The translations under genes and the position numbers were made by a program. DNA of 64,000 bases from positions 77,668,860-77,732,859 of the forward strand of contig OY726571.1 of NCBI GenBank assembly GCA_963383645.1, given 5' to 3'. This DNA comes from Muscardinus avellanarius. Lineage: Eukaryota; Chordata; Mammalia; Rodentia; Gliridae. The notes beneath the pieces are model-generated. The model did no database searches. It was not told the origin of the DNA and saw nothing but the letters and a program-made list of their open reading frames with translations. This document shows, in pieces, positions 20,535-32,110 of this stretch (position 1 is its first letter; each line of letters begins with the position of its first letter).

Positions 20535-21659
20535 GTGTTAAAATATGTGCTTTTAACTCTTCTTTTTCTACACAAACTACCAGAATTAACAAAGCAGTTC
20601 TCATCTTAAAATTGATTCTTTCTAAGGAGGGGTTGTTGTTAAATCTCACACTAACTACCTACTGTCTCTTTGGCCTTGTAAGATTTTGCTGCAGTATTTT
20701 CTGACAGGGCCTTTCTGGATAAGCCAAACTTCACAGAAACAGTTGCCTTAGCATCTGCCAATGGAGTTTGATCAGACTGGTTAAATTGAATGAATTAAAC
20801 TGAGTCAGAGTCAAGTGGAGAGAACCTTCTGGTCTCCCACTGAACATCTGTTCCTGTGACAGGCTCACAAAGGTCACTGTTACTGATTTACCTGAGTTGG
20901 ATTCCAGGGAGCAGGTGCGAGTCCTTTGCTTCTTTTGTCCCGCACCTGCCCCACCCCAGTAAGCAGAAACAGCTGTTGGGAGCAGAATGGCATTGGCCTG
21001 TGGGTGGGTCTGGAAGGATCCCAAATCCCCAGCCCTTTGTGCGGCCTCCTTTCAGATAGTTGAGACTTTGGACTTGGCGCCACAAAAGAAGCACATCAGG
21101 ACATCTTAATAATGCACTAAGTTCTTGGGGGCTTGGGCTGGAGTTGGTAAGAGGATCCTCATGCACTGAATCCCTGCTCCAAATGTAGTTGTGGGCCAGC
21201 CACTGCCCAGAGTGTTTTTGGGTCCTTGTCTCAGAGCAGACATTTGCGTTCATTGTGCCCGGCTCCTCCACCATACAACTAAATGTTTCTTGGCATATTC
21301 AATATAGAGCGCATGCCTGTAGCAACTGCTTTTCAATTATCATGACAAATGACTAAGGGATATATGTTAAGGAATAAATGCCTCAGTTATGTGAGTGGGG
21401 AGGGCCTGACCATGGGCGCAAAAATAATTAAGTTTTACAGTGTAATTGCCTTGTGCAATTTTTGTTCTTATCTATATTGTTTCTAAGACTTGCTGACCAT
21501 GTAGGATGTCTTATAGTTAAATACTTGAATTCTATTGTCAGACAAAGAGTTTTTTCCTATTTGCAAAACTGGCGTGACTTGGAAGAAGGTATTTAACATC
21601 TGTATCTTCAGTTGTTTACTCTCCAAGGTGCGTGTGCTCAAAAAACCAACTTCACAGAG
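20535..21659. other. Unique intronic DNA
   Basis: No recognised repeat. Positions 20830-21270 are GC-richer and carry several overlapping short frames on both strands, none with family resemblance. Confidence 0.5.
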
Positions 21660-21755
21660 CTGTAGGAGGGATCTAATGAAGAAATGCATGCAAAGGGCTC
21701 TTCACAGGGACTAAGTACTCAGTTGCTTATGATTAGTATTATCACTGTTAGTAAT
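21660..21755 (+). mobile_element. MIR 3' fragment
   Basis: 'gtaggagggatctaatgaagaaatgcatgcaaagggctcttcacagggactaagtactcag...ttatcactgttag' matches the MIR downstream part. Confidence 0.55.
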
Positions 21756-22335
21756 AGTATGAGAGCAGAAAGTTTGGGTATATGGCTTTGGATGTTACTA
21801 GAACAGAAATGAACTTTTTTCATGCTAATAATGTGGCCCTTGTCAAAGCATTCAAGTGTTATGACTATAAATAAAAGTATAAATATATATAAAAGAATCA
21901 TTTTTAAATGTTGTATAATAGTATGCTAAGTGCATTTTAATCAGTGGGGAAATAGGATCATCAAGGATATTGTCAATTCATTCACTTGTTGTTTACATGC
22001 TAAAATATCCACAATGCTATTTGGGAGTCAATATGATATAGTCATTTCGAGTCCAGCATATTTTTAACCTCAACTATTTGAGTCTTTAAAGATCATCTCA
22101 ACTATTTCTAGACAGCTATTGTTTGGCAAATTAGCATATTTAATGAAAATATTATACCATTTGGGTTGTCTTCAATAAATAGTGATGAATTTAATAGCAT
22201 TACATATTTGGAATCTTAACAGACTGCATTCCACACTGTCTTTTTTCTGTGCTTTTAAGCATAATAATTCTTCATGTGGCCTGGCAGGGGGATATTCTAA
22301 CACCTTAAGTTTTTAAAAACTGACAAATTTGTGGG
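21756..22335. other. Unique AT-rich intronic DNA
   Basis: No gene or recognised repeat. Confidence 0.5.
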
Positions 22336-22528
22336 GTTTTTTTTTAACAGTACTAGAGAATGAACCCAAGGCCGTTCTATCTCTCAGCTATTATATACTC
22401 CCACCCTTTTTATTCTTTATTTAGAAACAGGATCTCATGAAGTTATCACATGCTGGTCTCGAACTTGTAATCCTCTTGGCCCAGCCTCCCAAACACTAGC
22501 ATTACAGATATGGGCCACAACACCCAGC
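22336..22528 (-). mobile_element. Composite B1/ID SINE, diverged
   Basis: Antisense ID half (agtactagagaatgaaccca), linker tttttattctttatttagaaacagg and B1 half ending caacacccagct. Confidence 0.85.
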
Positions 22529-22775
22529 TTGTCTTGTTCTTTAAAAGAAACTTTGAGCTCCTTTCTTTTTTATGAAGTATGCTCTTCTGAATCAGAGATT
22601 TTTCATATAGGGAAGTTTGAAGAAACTCTTTGACTTCATGCTTGAGTGTAGGAGGCATAATAACTGGAAACTTATTTATAGAGATAACCAGAATTTAAAA
22701 TTTTTTTGTCAAGTTGTGTGCTTTTAAACTTCACTTGGAGCAAATAAATATAACTGCCAAATCAAGCACTTCGGC
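22529..22775. other. Unique intronic DNA
   Basis: Short AT-rich interval; nothing recognised. Confidence 0.5.
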
Positions 22776-22869
22776 AGTTGGGCGTGGCTCAGGGGCAGAG
22801 CACTGAAGTAGCATGCGCCAAGCCTTGGGTTCCATCCCCAACACCAAAAAAAAAAAAAAAAAAAAAAAG
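22776..22869 (+). mobile_element. Free ID element
   Basis: gttgggcgtggctcaggggc, then agagcactgaagtagcatgcgcc and ccttgggttccatccccaac, with a 23-base A tail. CpGs at the gcgcc position suggest a moderately young copy. Confidence 0.88.
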
Positions 22870-23113
22870 AGTTAGACACTTTCAAGTTGTAGTCTCAAAT
22901 AACATGAAATATATAGCATAATATAACCACCACTGACAAATTTTTCAGAGAATAAATGTTTATTTTGTCACATGCTTTTTAGGTTCTTTGGCCTTTTCTG
23001 GAAAAAAAAATAATAATAATATATTACCTTAAAGTTGAAGTTCCCTATCCTGTACCAGGTTCTGTTCACCAGAGTTTCTACCAAAAGTAACATCTGTCAT
23101 GAATTTGGTATGT

Positions 23114-23116
<3 letters not shown>
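22870..23116. other. Unique AT-rich intronic DNA
   Basis: Nothing recognised. Confidence 0.5.

Positions 23117-23156
<40 letters not shown>
23117..23156 (+). repeat. (GT)n microsatellite
   Basis: About 20 GT units, not in a SINE tail. Confidence 0.97.
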
Positions 23157-23158
<2 letters not shown>

Positions 23159-23264
23159 ATGATTTAAAAATGGTATTTTATGGCATTATCCATGTTAATC
23201 TTTTCTAGAAATAGTTTTATGGATGCACTGTAACGTTGTGTCGCAGCGAGGTTCAGTGACATGA

Positions 23265-24045
23265 CCTTACATGCACATAGCTCTTGGTGTATTTCCTCTG
23301 CACCCCCTCCCTCCCCCTCCCTCCCCGTCCACACTGAGATGGGCAATGGTGATCTTCATACACGGACATAGTAGTACTTGAGCTGTTTCATCATCCTTTT
23401 CCTCCTTCCCCAACTCCCTCGATCCTCTTTCACTTTCCTACTGGTCTCTCTCCTTCATTTATCTCAAGTCCCACTTATTTCCTATTTTCTCTCTAACTTC
23501 CACATTTCAGAAAAAATAAAAATATGACCCTTGACTTTCTGAGACCGGCTGATCTCATTTAGCAAATTTTTTTCTGGTGCCATTCATTGTATTGCAAATG
23601 ACATAATTATTTTCTTCACTATGAGTCAAATTCCACCCTGCGTATATGACACATTTTCTTTATCTGCTCATCAGACAGAGAGCTACATTAGTTCTATAGT
23701 TTGATTATTATGAGTTGTGTTGCTGGAAACATGAGGATGTACGTATCACCCTAGTGATTTAATTATTTGGGGAAGATACTGAAGCGTACTATAGCAGGGT
23801 CATATGCTGGCCCCATTCCTAGTCTTCTGAGGGACCCCTACCCTGATCTCCATGGTAATTGTGCTAATTTACAGTCTCACCAACAATGTGTAAATTCCTG
23901 TTTCCCCACATCCTGCCCAGCATTTATCATTGTTTATATTCTTGATGATTACCATTCTAACTAGAGTTAGATAGAATCTCAGCATAGTCTTGATTTGCAT
24001 TTCCCTGATTGCCAGTGATGTTGAACATTTTTCATTTGTTGGCCA
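23265..24045 (-). mobile_element. L1 3'-end fragment, antisense
   Basis: On the minus strand this follows the mammalian L1 3' order: 'aaaaatgttcaacatcactggcaatcagggaaatgc', 'tagaatggtaatcatcaagaa', 'gctgggcaggatgtggggaaa', 'gagactgtaaattagcacaatt', 'ccagcatatgaccc', 'agcagataaagaaaatgtg', then a G-rich purine tract. Frames are broken throughout. Confidence 0.8.
23302..23326 (-). other. G-quadruplex-capable polypurine tract of L1
   Basis: The minus strand has five runs of three to five G separated by single A residues, in the L1 3' untranslated region, where such tracts are a known conserved feature. Confidence 0.7.
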
Positions 24046-24059
24046 TTCCCCCCCCTCCT

Positions 24060-24400
24060 TGAGAAAACTATTGAGTCAGTGCAATTGTGCATTTTGTGGC
24101 CAGGTTATTTGTTTCCTTAGTACTAATTTTTTTTGAGTTATCCATTTATCTGTTTCATTCATTTTGATTACTGAGTACTATTCCATTATATTAATTTATA
24201 ACTCATCCATCTGTCTGGATTGTTTACAATTATAAACAGTGGAATTGCAATGAATGGTCTTGTGATGATATCTTTTGGTATACATGTGAAAGTTACTTTA
24301 GGTTACGTTATAATAAAAATTATAGGTTCATGAATATACTTATTTTCAACTTTCCTGGATAATACCTAAATGTTGTCATAGGCCCTTTCAGTTGTGTGTA
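24060..24400 (-). mobile_element. Second L1-like 3' fragment, antisense
   Basis: 'tattccattatattaatttataactcatccatctgtctggattgtttacaattataaacagtggaattgcaatgaatgg...tggataatacctaaatg' repeats the L1 3' order already seen at 23.6-23.8 kb, with greater divergence, so it is a separate or duplicated piece. Confidence 0.55.
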
Positions 24401-25385
24401 TTTCTCCTTCTTCATGTCCTTACTTAGCTATTCAGTTTTAGAATTCAGAATCTAAAATGTCAAATGAACTTAAATAACCTTATGTTCTTGTGTACAATGA
24501 TAGATGGATATAATGCCTTCATTGAGTAGGTATTCATCACCACTATTGTAATTTCCATTAGGAGACTTCAGAATTTGCAAGTAACATCTCACATTGGCAG
24601 TTGTGAGAAGTCTGTCATGTCTCCATCTCTTTAACATTGTTAAACTGCCACTATTTATAATCTTTCCTGGAAGTCATGGAATGGCTTCCCATAATAATCT
24701 ACCCTCCTGTAATCACTGCAGTACCCAAACACACTCGGGTGCATGATTACCCAATGGAAATATGCATATTTTAGTAGTCACTGCCTGAATTTTGTCTCTC
24801 AGCTTTTGTTACTCTGACCCTTTCAGTAAAGCTAAAGATCCTATTTTCTTCTGTATTAGTTTCTGATATGGTGCCATGTACGACTTGGTCCCCAACATCA
24901 CTAGAGCCACATTAAAAAAGAAAATACTAGCATTCTAGGCAATGACTGAAAGGAAACACTGACAAGTATAAATGAAGGGACTGGCACTGGAGAATTCTTT
25001 TTCCTTTTAAAATAATTTTATGAAATTTAAAAGTGGCCTGAGAGAACAGATAAGAGTGTCTTGGTAAAAACAAATTACTAAGTAAAATATTTGGTTACAT
25101 CCGTTTGATATAAAATGCATATTTTTGCAGTTGGTCAGATGAATATTTTTCACTGATAAATGAAACTAAAGAGCATGTTCAGTCATTAGCGATGGTTTGA
25201 GTTTTGTGGTTTAGAAAGAAATATAGTTGTTTTTCATTTGTGAACTCTATCAAATTAATTTTCCATTCACATTTCAATTTAGTATGTTTCTGTGTCCAGT
25301 TATTGGAGACTGAGACTCAGAGCTGTTGCCAATTGGGAATAGAGGGTGAAGGGATCACCAGGTTGTGTATCCCTCCCTCTCTCCG
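24401..25385. other. Unique AT-rich intronic DNA
   Basis: No gene or recognised repeat, though weak L1-like words continue at the left edge. Confidence 0.45.
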
Positions 25386-25449
25386 TATGTATGTATTTAT
25401 GTATGTATGTATGTATGTATGTACGTATGTATGTATGTATGTATGTATT
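25386..25449 (+). repeat. (GTAT)n microsatellite
   Basis: About 16 units with a few substitutions (tatt, tacg), grown in the tail of the adjoining SINE. Confidence 0.95.
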
Positions 25450-25647
25450 TTGGTGCTGGGGGTTGAACCCAGGGACATTCTTCCTCTGAGCTACACCCAG
25501 CCCTACTTTATTGTTGTATATTTGAAACAGAGCCTCACTACATTGTGGAGGGCTTCACTAAGTTGCTGAGGCTCGCTGTGAATCTGCAGTCCTCCTGTCT
25601 CAGCCTCCCAAGTACTGGGATTACAAGCATATGTCACCATGCCCAGT
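25386..25647 (-). mobile_element. Composite B1/ID SINE (type A) with (TATG)n tail
   Basis: Antisense ID half gctgggggttgaacccaggg and B1 half ending caccatgcccag. The tail side is (GTAT)n at 25386-25449. Confidence 0.88.
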
Positions 25648-25796
25648 TCTCTCTTCATCTTTGTTAAAATAAATTTCAGTGAGTTGTGGCCCTGGAACTC
25701 CAAGTTGTGTCCGCCAATCAGGTTGAAGAGGGTGGCCTTAAGTTTTAGTTGGGTTGGGTTGAGAGGGTGGTCTTAAATATTGCAGCTTGGACCTGA

Positions 25797-26125
25797 ATCT
25801 TAGTCCATTTGTGTTGCCATCACTTAATCCTTAGACTGGGTAATTTATAAATAGTATAAAGTACTGCTCACAGTTCTGGGGTTTGGGGAGTCCAAGGTCA
25901 TGGTGCCTGCAGATTCTGTGTATGGTGAGGGCTACAGTCTGCCCAAGATGGTACCTCCTGGCTGTGTGTTCACTTGGTAAGAGGAGGGAGGAAGCTCCCT
26001 TGAGCCTCTTTAACAAGCCCATTGTTTCCTATACCTCATGTTCCCATGACCTTACAAAGACTCCTCTCAATTCCAAGAAGACCCCAATCTGTACCCTTTA
26101 CAATTACAGATGACTCACTGTAGAG
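25797..26125 (-). mobile_element. ERVL-MaLR-type LTR, antisense
   Basis: 'ttagtccatttgtgttgccatcac', 'agactgggtaatttataaatag', 'ctcacagttctggggtttggggagtccaaggtcatggtg', 'cattgtttcctatacctcatg' follow the reverse complement of a MaLR-type LTR. The same family order in sense is seen at 8536. Confidence 0.7.
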
Positions 26126-26266
26126 GTATGATTAGAAACTGGCTAAGTCAAGTGGTTCAGAGTAAGAAATGACATTGCATTTCCTGACCCAGTAGAAATA
26201 AAGGGTGTATGGGGTGAGAAGAAACAGGGTCAGAGGAAGAGTTGCTTGACATGCCTGTTCCCTTTA

Positions 26267-26318
26267 TTTTTATTTATCTATTTATTTATTTATTTATTTA
26301 TTTTTATTTATTTATTTT
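26267..26318 (+). repeat. (TTTA)n microsatellite in a SINE tail
   Basis: Interrupted TTTA/TTTTA repeats forming the tail of the SINE. Confidence 0.9.
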
Positions 26319-26523
26319 TTTGTGGGTCTGAGGATGGAACCCAGAGGCATTTGACCTCCGAGCTATACCCTCTGCCCAATTTTTTATTCTTTACTTTGGA
26401 ACAGGTTCTCACTGAGTTGCTGAGGGCCTCACTAAGTATCTGAGGCTGTTTGCGAACCCGCGATCCTCTGGTCTCAGCCTCCCAAATGCTGGGATTACAA
26501 GCATGTGCCACCACACCCGGCTT
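26267..26523 (-). mobile_element. Composite B1/ID SINE (type A), left member of a pair
   Basis: Antisense copy with a (TTTA)n tail. The target duplication tgcctgttcccttta at 26252 matches tgcctagtcccttta at 26524. Confidence 0.92.
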
Positions 26524-26548
26524 TGCCTAGTCCCTTTAGACTGGATTT

Positions 26549-26750
26549 TTATTATTATTATTTTATTTGGTGGTACTGGGAATGGAACCCAGGGGCCTTC
26601 TACCTCTGGGCTACACTCCCAGACCTATTTTATATTTTTATTTGGAAACAGTCTCTTAAACCAGCTGAGGCTAGCTTCGAACCTGTGTAATCCGATCCTC
26701 CTGTCTGCCTCACAAGCTCAGGATTACAAGAGTGCGCCACCACACCTGGC
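26549..26750 (-). mobile_element. Composite B1/ID SINE, type B, right member of a pair
   Basis: Antisense copy inserted at the edge of the left SINE's target duplication. Its own duplication ttagactggattt is at 26536 and 26751, exact. Confidence 0.92.
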
Positions 26751-26876
26751 TTAGACTGGATTTAGCAAGGCCTGCACTTAGCTTCCTGGACCTTGGGAAT
26801 TTGGTAGGTGGACAGGTGATCTACAATACAGGAAAAACAAATAGGTAGTAGGAAAGTCTTAAAAAGAAATTGCTCA

Positions 26877-27091
26877 AGCTAGGCATGGTGGCGCACGCTT
26901 GTAATCCCAGCATTTGGGAAGCTGAGACAGGAGGATCGTGGTTCACAGATAGCCTCAGCTACTTACTGAGGCCCTCTTGCAACTCAGTGAGACCTGCTTT
27001 CACAATAAAGAATAAAAAATAGGACTGGCTATGTAGCTCAGAGGTACAATGCCCTTGGGTTCCATCCCCAGTACTGGAAAAAAATAAAAAA
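26877..27091 (+). mobile_element. Composite B1/ID SINE (type A)
   Basis: Sense copy from aggcatggtggcgcacgctt to ccatccccagtac plus an A-rich tail. Confidence 0.9.
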
Positions 27092-28018
27092 GATTGGGTT
27101 ATGTGACTGGCTCAATTACAGATCTGATGAATTGATGAACTAGAGTTACTGAATCTATAGAGAAATCCAGGAAAATGTACCATCTCTTTAGTGTGTAGGC
27201 TCTTTAGTCAACAGATGTCTTTACTCATTTACTTTTGAGTGGAGAAGGATAAATCAGCTCTTCTTGGGTATATGTTTAGTTTTTGATAGCTGCATTCTCT
27301 AAGGGAACCACTTGGGCTCTTTGTGCTGTTTAGATTGGGCCAGATTCTGTCTCATTCGCCTCTGTGTAGCTCCTGTTTGCTCTTGTTGATTTCCATATGG
27401 CTTCCCGTCTTGCTGATCTTTCTCTATCCCCCTACACAATCTCTTGGTCTTTAATTATGTAATATATTTCATTCTCTTCACATTTCTTTCTTTCTGTCTC
27501 TCTATTGCTCCTTCCCTCTCTATGATGTTTGAAATATTTTCTTGTTCCTGATGACTTTTTAGCCCTCTTTAGGGTTTAAGCAGACTGGACAATACCAGAA
27601 GTGGATTTCTTAAATGTGACAGTCATTTCGAGAGTGTCTCCTGCCTGAGCTTCTCTAAAAGTCCAAGAGCAAACTCATTTTTACGGGAGTACTATAATTC
27701 TAAAGTGACCTACTCTTTGCTGTTGATTGGGGATGGATATTATAATTCTAAAGTAGCCTATTCTCAACTGATTGGCTAATGGCTGTTTTCTTGTCTTCTG
27801 AAATGGGAGAGACAGAATCCTGGTTCTTCTTTTTAAATCCTATGGATTTAATAGGATTAGAAACATTGACAATACTTATTAACCAATCACTGTTTAAATG
27901 ATCTCATGATGAAGATTGTCTAACACAATGTTTTGTGAATCAGTCAGGTATAAATATATTTTTATTTTCATGTACAGTTAGATTTTCTATTTAAATTCTT
28001 GTTGTATAAATTAACTTT
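27092..28018. other. Unique intronic DNA
   Basis: No gene or named repeat. Contains the approximate tandem pair at 27693. Confidence 0.5.
27693..27775. repeat. Imperfect tandem duplication, period about 48
   Basis: tataattctaaagt is followed in both copies by g/agacctac..tattgattgg-like sequence, ending gattgg. The copies are diverged, so the duplication is old. Confidence 0.75.
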
Positions 28019-28206
28019 TTGCTGTGTGTGGTAGCTTATACCTATAATCCCAGTACTTGAAAGGCAGAGACAGGAGCATTGCAGGTCAGAGGCCAGCTTC
28101 AGCAACTTAATGAGGTCCCATTTCAAAATAAAAAATAAAGGACTAGGGGTCTAAACTAGAGGGGTCTAGCTTAGAACGCCCCTGGGCTTAATCTCCAGTG
28201 CCAAAA
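28019..28206 (+). mobile_element. Composite B1/ID SINE, diverged
   Basis: Sense copy from gctgtgtgtggtagcttata to ttaatctccagtgcc, with a short internal duplication (aggggtctaaactagaggggtctagctta) in the ID half. Confidence 0.8.
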
Positions 28207-28431
28207 TTGTTCTTGCTGTTTTAAAAACAACTGCATTTTACTAAGAAAATGTCTTCCTAACTAATGTGTGCTCAAAGTAATGTATACTAATATTAAAGTA
28301 TTCCCGGTCTCCCCCATACAGAATAGTAGTGCTGAGAGGTATCTTAAAGATCATCTTAGTAAACCGCTCATTGTACTTGTATGGAGAATGAGAGACGAGG
28401 ACTGTGCCATTTGCCCGTGTTGCTATAACTG
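28207..28431. other. Unique intronic DNA
   Basis: Nothing recognised. Confidence 0.5.
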
Positions 28432-28624
28432 CAGTCACGTGTCCCTTAATGATAGCACTACATTCTGAGCAGCGTGTGATTCCACCATTTTGTGAGCATC
28501 ATGCAGGACATTTGCACAAGCCTCGATTGGTATGGTCTGTTACACGCCTAGGCTGTGTACTGTCACCACCGTCATATACAGTCTGCTGTCGAGCAGAGCT
28601 TTGTTACGAGTGCACAACTATGGG
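28432..28624 (+). mobile_element. MER2-like non-autonomous DNA transposon (Tigger group)
   Basis: 'cagtcacgtgtcccttaatgatag', 'agcatcatgcaggacatttgcacaagcctcgattggtatggtctgttacacgcctaggctgtg', 'ccaccgtcatata' and a terminal inverted repeat-like end match the remembered MER2/Tigger-group order, with an internal deletion. Confidence 0.7.
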
Positions 28625-28819
28625 AAAGGTAAATGCAGTGCAACCAAGATATATTTTCCTGTGATCTCTTCTAGTTCCTGAGCTCCTGTGCCCCACTGTG
28701 TCCGATTAATCTTAGGGCAGTGTGTCTTGTTCTTGTTACAGTGAATCTTTGGTGAGTAGAACGATGGTGCTTCTTAAAGCATGCGATGGAGGATATCACT
28801 GTTTGCCAAGTACACTGCT

Positions 28820-28970
28820 TTGCAACTTGTATGTCATTACTTTTACTTTTGAAACCACAATATTTATACCTACTCTGTCAAGGTTTTACTCTTATCCCTG
28901 TTTTGCTGCTGAAGTAATGGAGGCACTGAGGGCCCAAGGAATCTAATTGGGCAACATAAATGTTTGTTTT
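28820..28970 (+). mobile_element. Possible MIR fragment
   Basis: 'tatttatacctactctg...ttatccctgttttgctgctgaagtaatggaggcactgagggcccaaggaatct' is MIR-like but weak. Confidence 0.4.
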
Positions 28971-29399
28971 TGCAACCATGCTTTGCTGACTAAGCACTGA
29001 TAGGAAATGTTCTATGAGCAGATACGATGCGTGGACTCTCTACTCTTACTGCTCCAGGGAGCAGTTATGATTTTTTCTTGACCTTCTTAGTATGCTCATC
29101 CCTGATGCCACACCAGTAAATAGCTATTACTCAGAGACTCTGTGAAATCAAAGAGCCCCCCTCTTCAGTTTATACCTATGTAGAATTTGACATTTATATT
29201 CTTCCTCAGATATTGTTTGGTCCAATTCTCATGCAAAGAGGTGAGAAATACATACCTAGAACTGCATAAAGCCAATTTCTAATGCTAACAAGCAGAGTGG
29301 GGGAATGGGAATTTTTTTTTTTTTTTAAGATGGTAGCTACCATCAAAAAGATAGTTTCACAGTTGCTGTAGTAAAACACTTTAGGGCTGATCATCCTGC

Positions 29400-29760
29400 A
29401 GCTTTAGGAGGGTGTGTGAAGCTCAGGGCTTCTGTCATATGCCTGGCTTATTTTCACTTTAAATATTGCGTGCTCTGAAGCAGTATGCAAATGAAAGTGC
29501 CAGCGCCTGAGTCGGTGTGTCCGGTGGCTCTTCGTGCACAGTCTGCACAGGTGCAAAAGGCTGCTGTCGAAGTTAACGGCCAGGCAGAGTGTCACTGGCT
29601 GTGTGTTTATTGAAGGAGTCCTCTCTGGACATCTGCTTCCTTGTCAGAAATGGCACTTTGAAGCAACACCTATAGGGTAGAGTCATTTCCAGGCCTCTCT
29701 TCATGGAATCACCTTGTTTTTTGCTGATGGATTTCTTGGTACAGGAGGAGAGCACAAAAA
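29400..29760. promoter_or_regulatory. Candidate conserved element with octamer motif
   Basis: Repeat-free, with a perfect ATGCAAAT octamer at 29485-29492 and retained CpGs. No conservation data; motif-level suggestion only. Confidence 0.3.
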
Positions 29761-30524
29761 TCTCTTTTTTTTAAAACCTTACTGTAGTATCTGTGCCTAA
29801 GTAATGTGCTGGAAAATGTAAGAAAATGGGCAGCATTTCTCAAGGAACTCTCTGGTGAACATGTGATAGAATATTTTATCATTTGTGTAAATTTTTTCCT
29901 GGAAGTTAAAGATTAAAATTAAATGAAAAATCATTATCCCGCTGGCTTTGTGTAATTTATAATAGCTTTTCTAACAATCAAGTACTGAAAAATCAATGGA
30001 ACATGTCCTCTTTCATATTTATGATGAGATAATGTCCATTGGAGCTCATGTATTAAAATATGAGCATTTATGTTCTTTTTGAAATTCAGAGATGATAGGC
30101 TCCATGGTGCTTTCTCTGTGTATGTGAGAGAATGAGAAGGGGAGGGGACCTGGACTGTGAGCAGAGACTATCTGGAGAGACAGATGCATGTGTTACCCTC
30201 CTGATGATGTACAGTTTTGAAGATAATATTCTGTGACCATTCCATTTATTTGCAATGGTCACAGAATGTCCCTACCCCCCAACCCGCGCTGGATTTTGTT
30301 TTATATTTTTACTTAACTAAAACATATATACAAAAAAAAAAAAAAGAAATTCATGAGTCTTAAGTGTACAATAGAGATTTTTCACTAACTATTCACAGTG
30401 ATGTTACCAGCAATCTAATTGAGGAACAGAATTCCCCACCACCCAGGGAGCCGTCTCCCACCCCACAGCCATCCCCCCAGAGGGATGACCATCCTGGCTG
30501 CCAACACTGCAGGAGCAAAAGGCC

Positions 30525-31360
30525 AGATTAGGGATCTTGAACTTGTTCCCAAGAGCAGTGGGAGGTTATCAAAAGGTTTGGGGCAGTGAGATGACATTGT
30601 TTTATTTACACCTTTAAGACATCAGTAGCAGTGGGGAGAACAAATTGTAGGGTCCAGGATGTGAGTGGAGGGCCAGTGAGGAGTCTGTTGGTAGAAACCA
30701 CTTGGCAACTTGACCCAGCACCATGGTGGCGAGGATGGAGAGGAGTGAGGAGATTCGAGACATGCACACGATATATATGTCTAACAAGGTCAAATAAATG
30801 GAATTGATACGAGACACGAGCAAGAGAGGGACAGGAATTGTTCCCAGGTTTTGGATCAGGTATAATGTGCCCAATGTGGAAGACCGGAAGAGGTACATAT
30901 TTGAGTACAAATTTCTAGAGTTACTTTGGACCCGTTACTTGGAAATGGCCATGAGATATCAAAGGGGAAGGATCAGGAAGGTAGTGGAATCGTGGCTATG
31001 AAGTTTGAATCTGTGCTGGGGAATCTCGCTTTGAGAATTACCGACATAGAAATTACATGTAGAACCATGACACGTATGAAGTCTCGTCGAGTATGAAGGG
31101 AAAAGAAAGGATCGTATTTAAAAATGTATGACATATAAAGAGGTGCAGAAAAGAGGAAGCTTTCAAAATGGCAATAATAGGAGAATGGCCATTGGCAAGA
31201 GATGGCAGCAGGCCATCCGGGCTGTCTACACAGATGATGAGTGAAGAATGTGTTGAGAAAAAACCCACCCAGAAGAGCAGTGGTCTGCTCAGTTGTGATC
31301 CTGGGCCTTTTGCCCACAAGTAGTAAGTCATCCATCCCTCTGTCTTCAACTTTGACCGTC
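30525..31360 (+). mobile_element. Old mammalian interspersed repeat, family not named
   Basis: 'ttgttcccaagagcagtgggaggttatcaaaaggtttggggcagtgagatgacattg', 'ccagtgaggagtctgttgg', 'caccatggtggcgaggatggagaggagtgag', 'acaggaattgttcccaggttttgg' follow a long diverged repeat that I recall from mammalian genomes but cannot name. The antisense frames at 30973-31362 are in this repeat. Confidence 0.4.
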
Positions 31361-31539
31361 ACTTTACGCTATGGACTGAATGCTATATGGCTGTAATGGG
31401 GCATGACTGAGTTAAAGTTTGACTTTGTAACTTCAGGGTGTGGAAAACAAATGCTTTTTAGCATGTTTACCCACCAGTCCTTTCCACCAAAAGTCTATGC
31501 CAAATTTCCATTTTGAAATAGCCCAGCTAAAATACGCCC
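31361..31539. other. Unique interval
   Basis: Nothing recognised. Confidence 0.4.
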
Positions 31540-32110
31540 TGCATTTTTAATGTTGGATATCTTAATTTTGGTTTCAAAGCCTTCCCGAGGAGGCTAGTCT
31601 TTGAAATACTATCTCCTTTCATCTTCCAAGCATCATTATTTGGAGATGTGTTCTTGAGGAAAGCGCGGCCATAATTGGTAAGTGCATGTTCGTTACTTTA
31701 CTCAGCCTGCGATCCTTTGAGATTTTATAATTGAACATTAGTAATATGCATCATTTTAGAAGTCTTCAGAGATCTATCTTGATGTTCCCTCTTTTAGCTT
31801 TGCTGCTTTTACAGTGCTCCTTACATATTTATTGAAGAAGATGAGGTGATTTCTGTTCCTGTATGCCTCAGTTTGATTGCTTAATCATAATTCCATTTTC
31901 CATATATTTGAACATAGTGACTGAGGAGGAGCGAGTTTGGTAACAAAAGCGCTGCTTCTAAATAGAAAGCGTTTTATTTAGAATTGCTTATTACCACCCT
32001 ATGGAACAAATGAACCTCCAGAACCCATACACATTTTTATCACAGGGCAGCGTCAGGCTTGCGTTTTCTTTCCATGATAAACATAGATCCTTATGGGATT
32101 AACCATTGTA
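31540..32110. promoter_or_regulatory. Candidate conserved non-coding element
   Basis: Repeat-free, AT-rich sequence with TAATTGG, TTAATCATAATT, ATTGAACATTAGTAATATGCAT and scattered CpGs (aagcgcggcc, aaagcgctgc, aaagcgtttta). It looks like a developmental enhancer by composition only. Confidence 0.35.

Larger units (their letters stand above)
28625..30524. other. Mostly unique intronic DNA
   Basis: No gene. Contains the weak MIR at 28.8 kb, an A-run at 30330 and a regulatory-looking block at 29400-29760, listed separately. Confidence 0.45.

Noticed and set aside
30973..31362. Overlapping antisense frames of 98 and 129 codons
   Set aside because: They lie in an old interspersed repeat, have no recognisable domain and no splice context.
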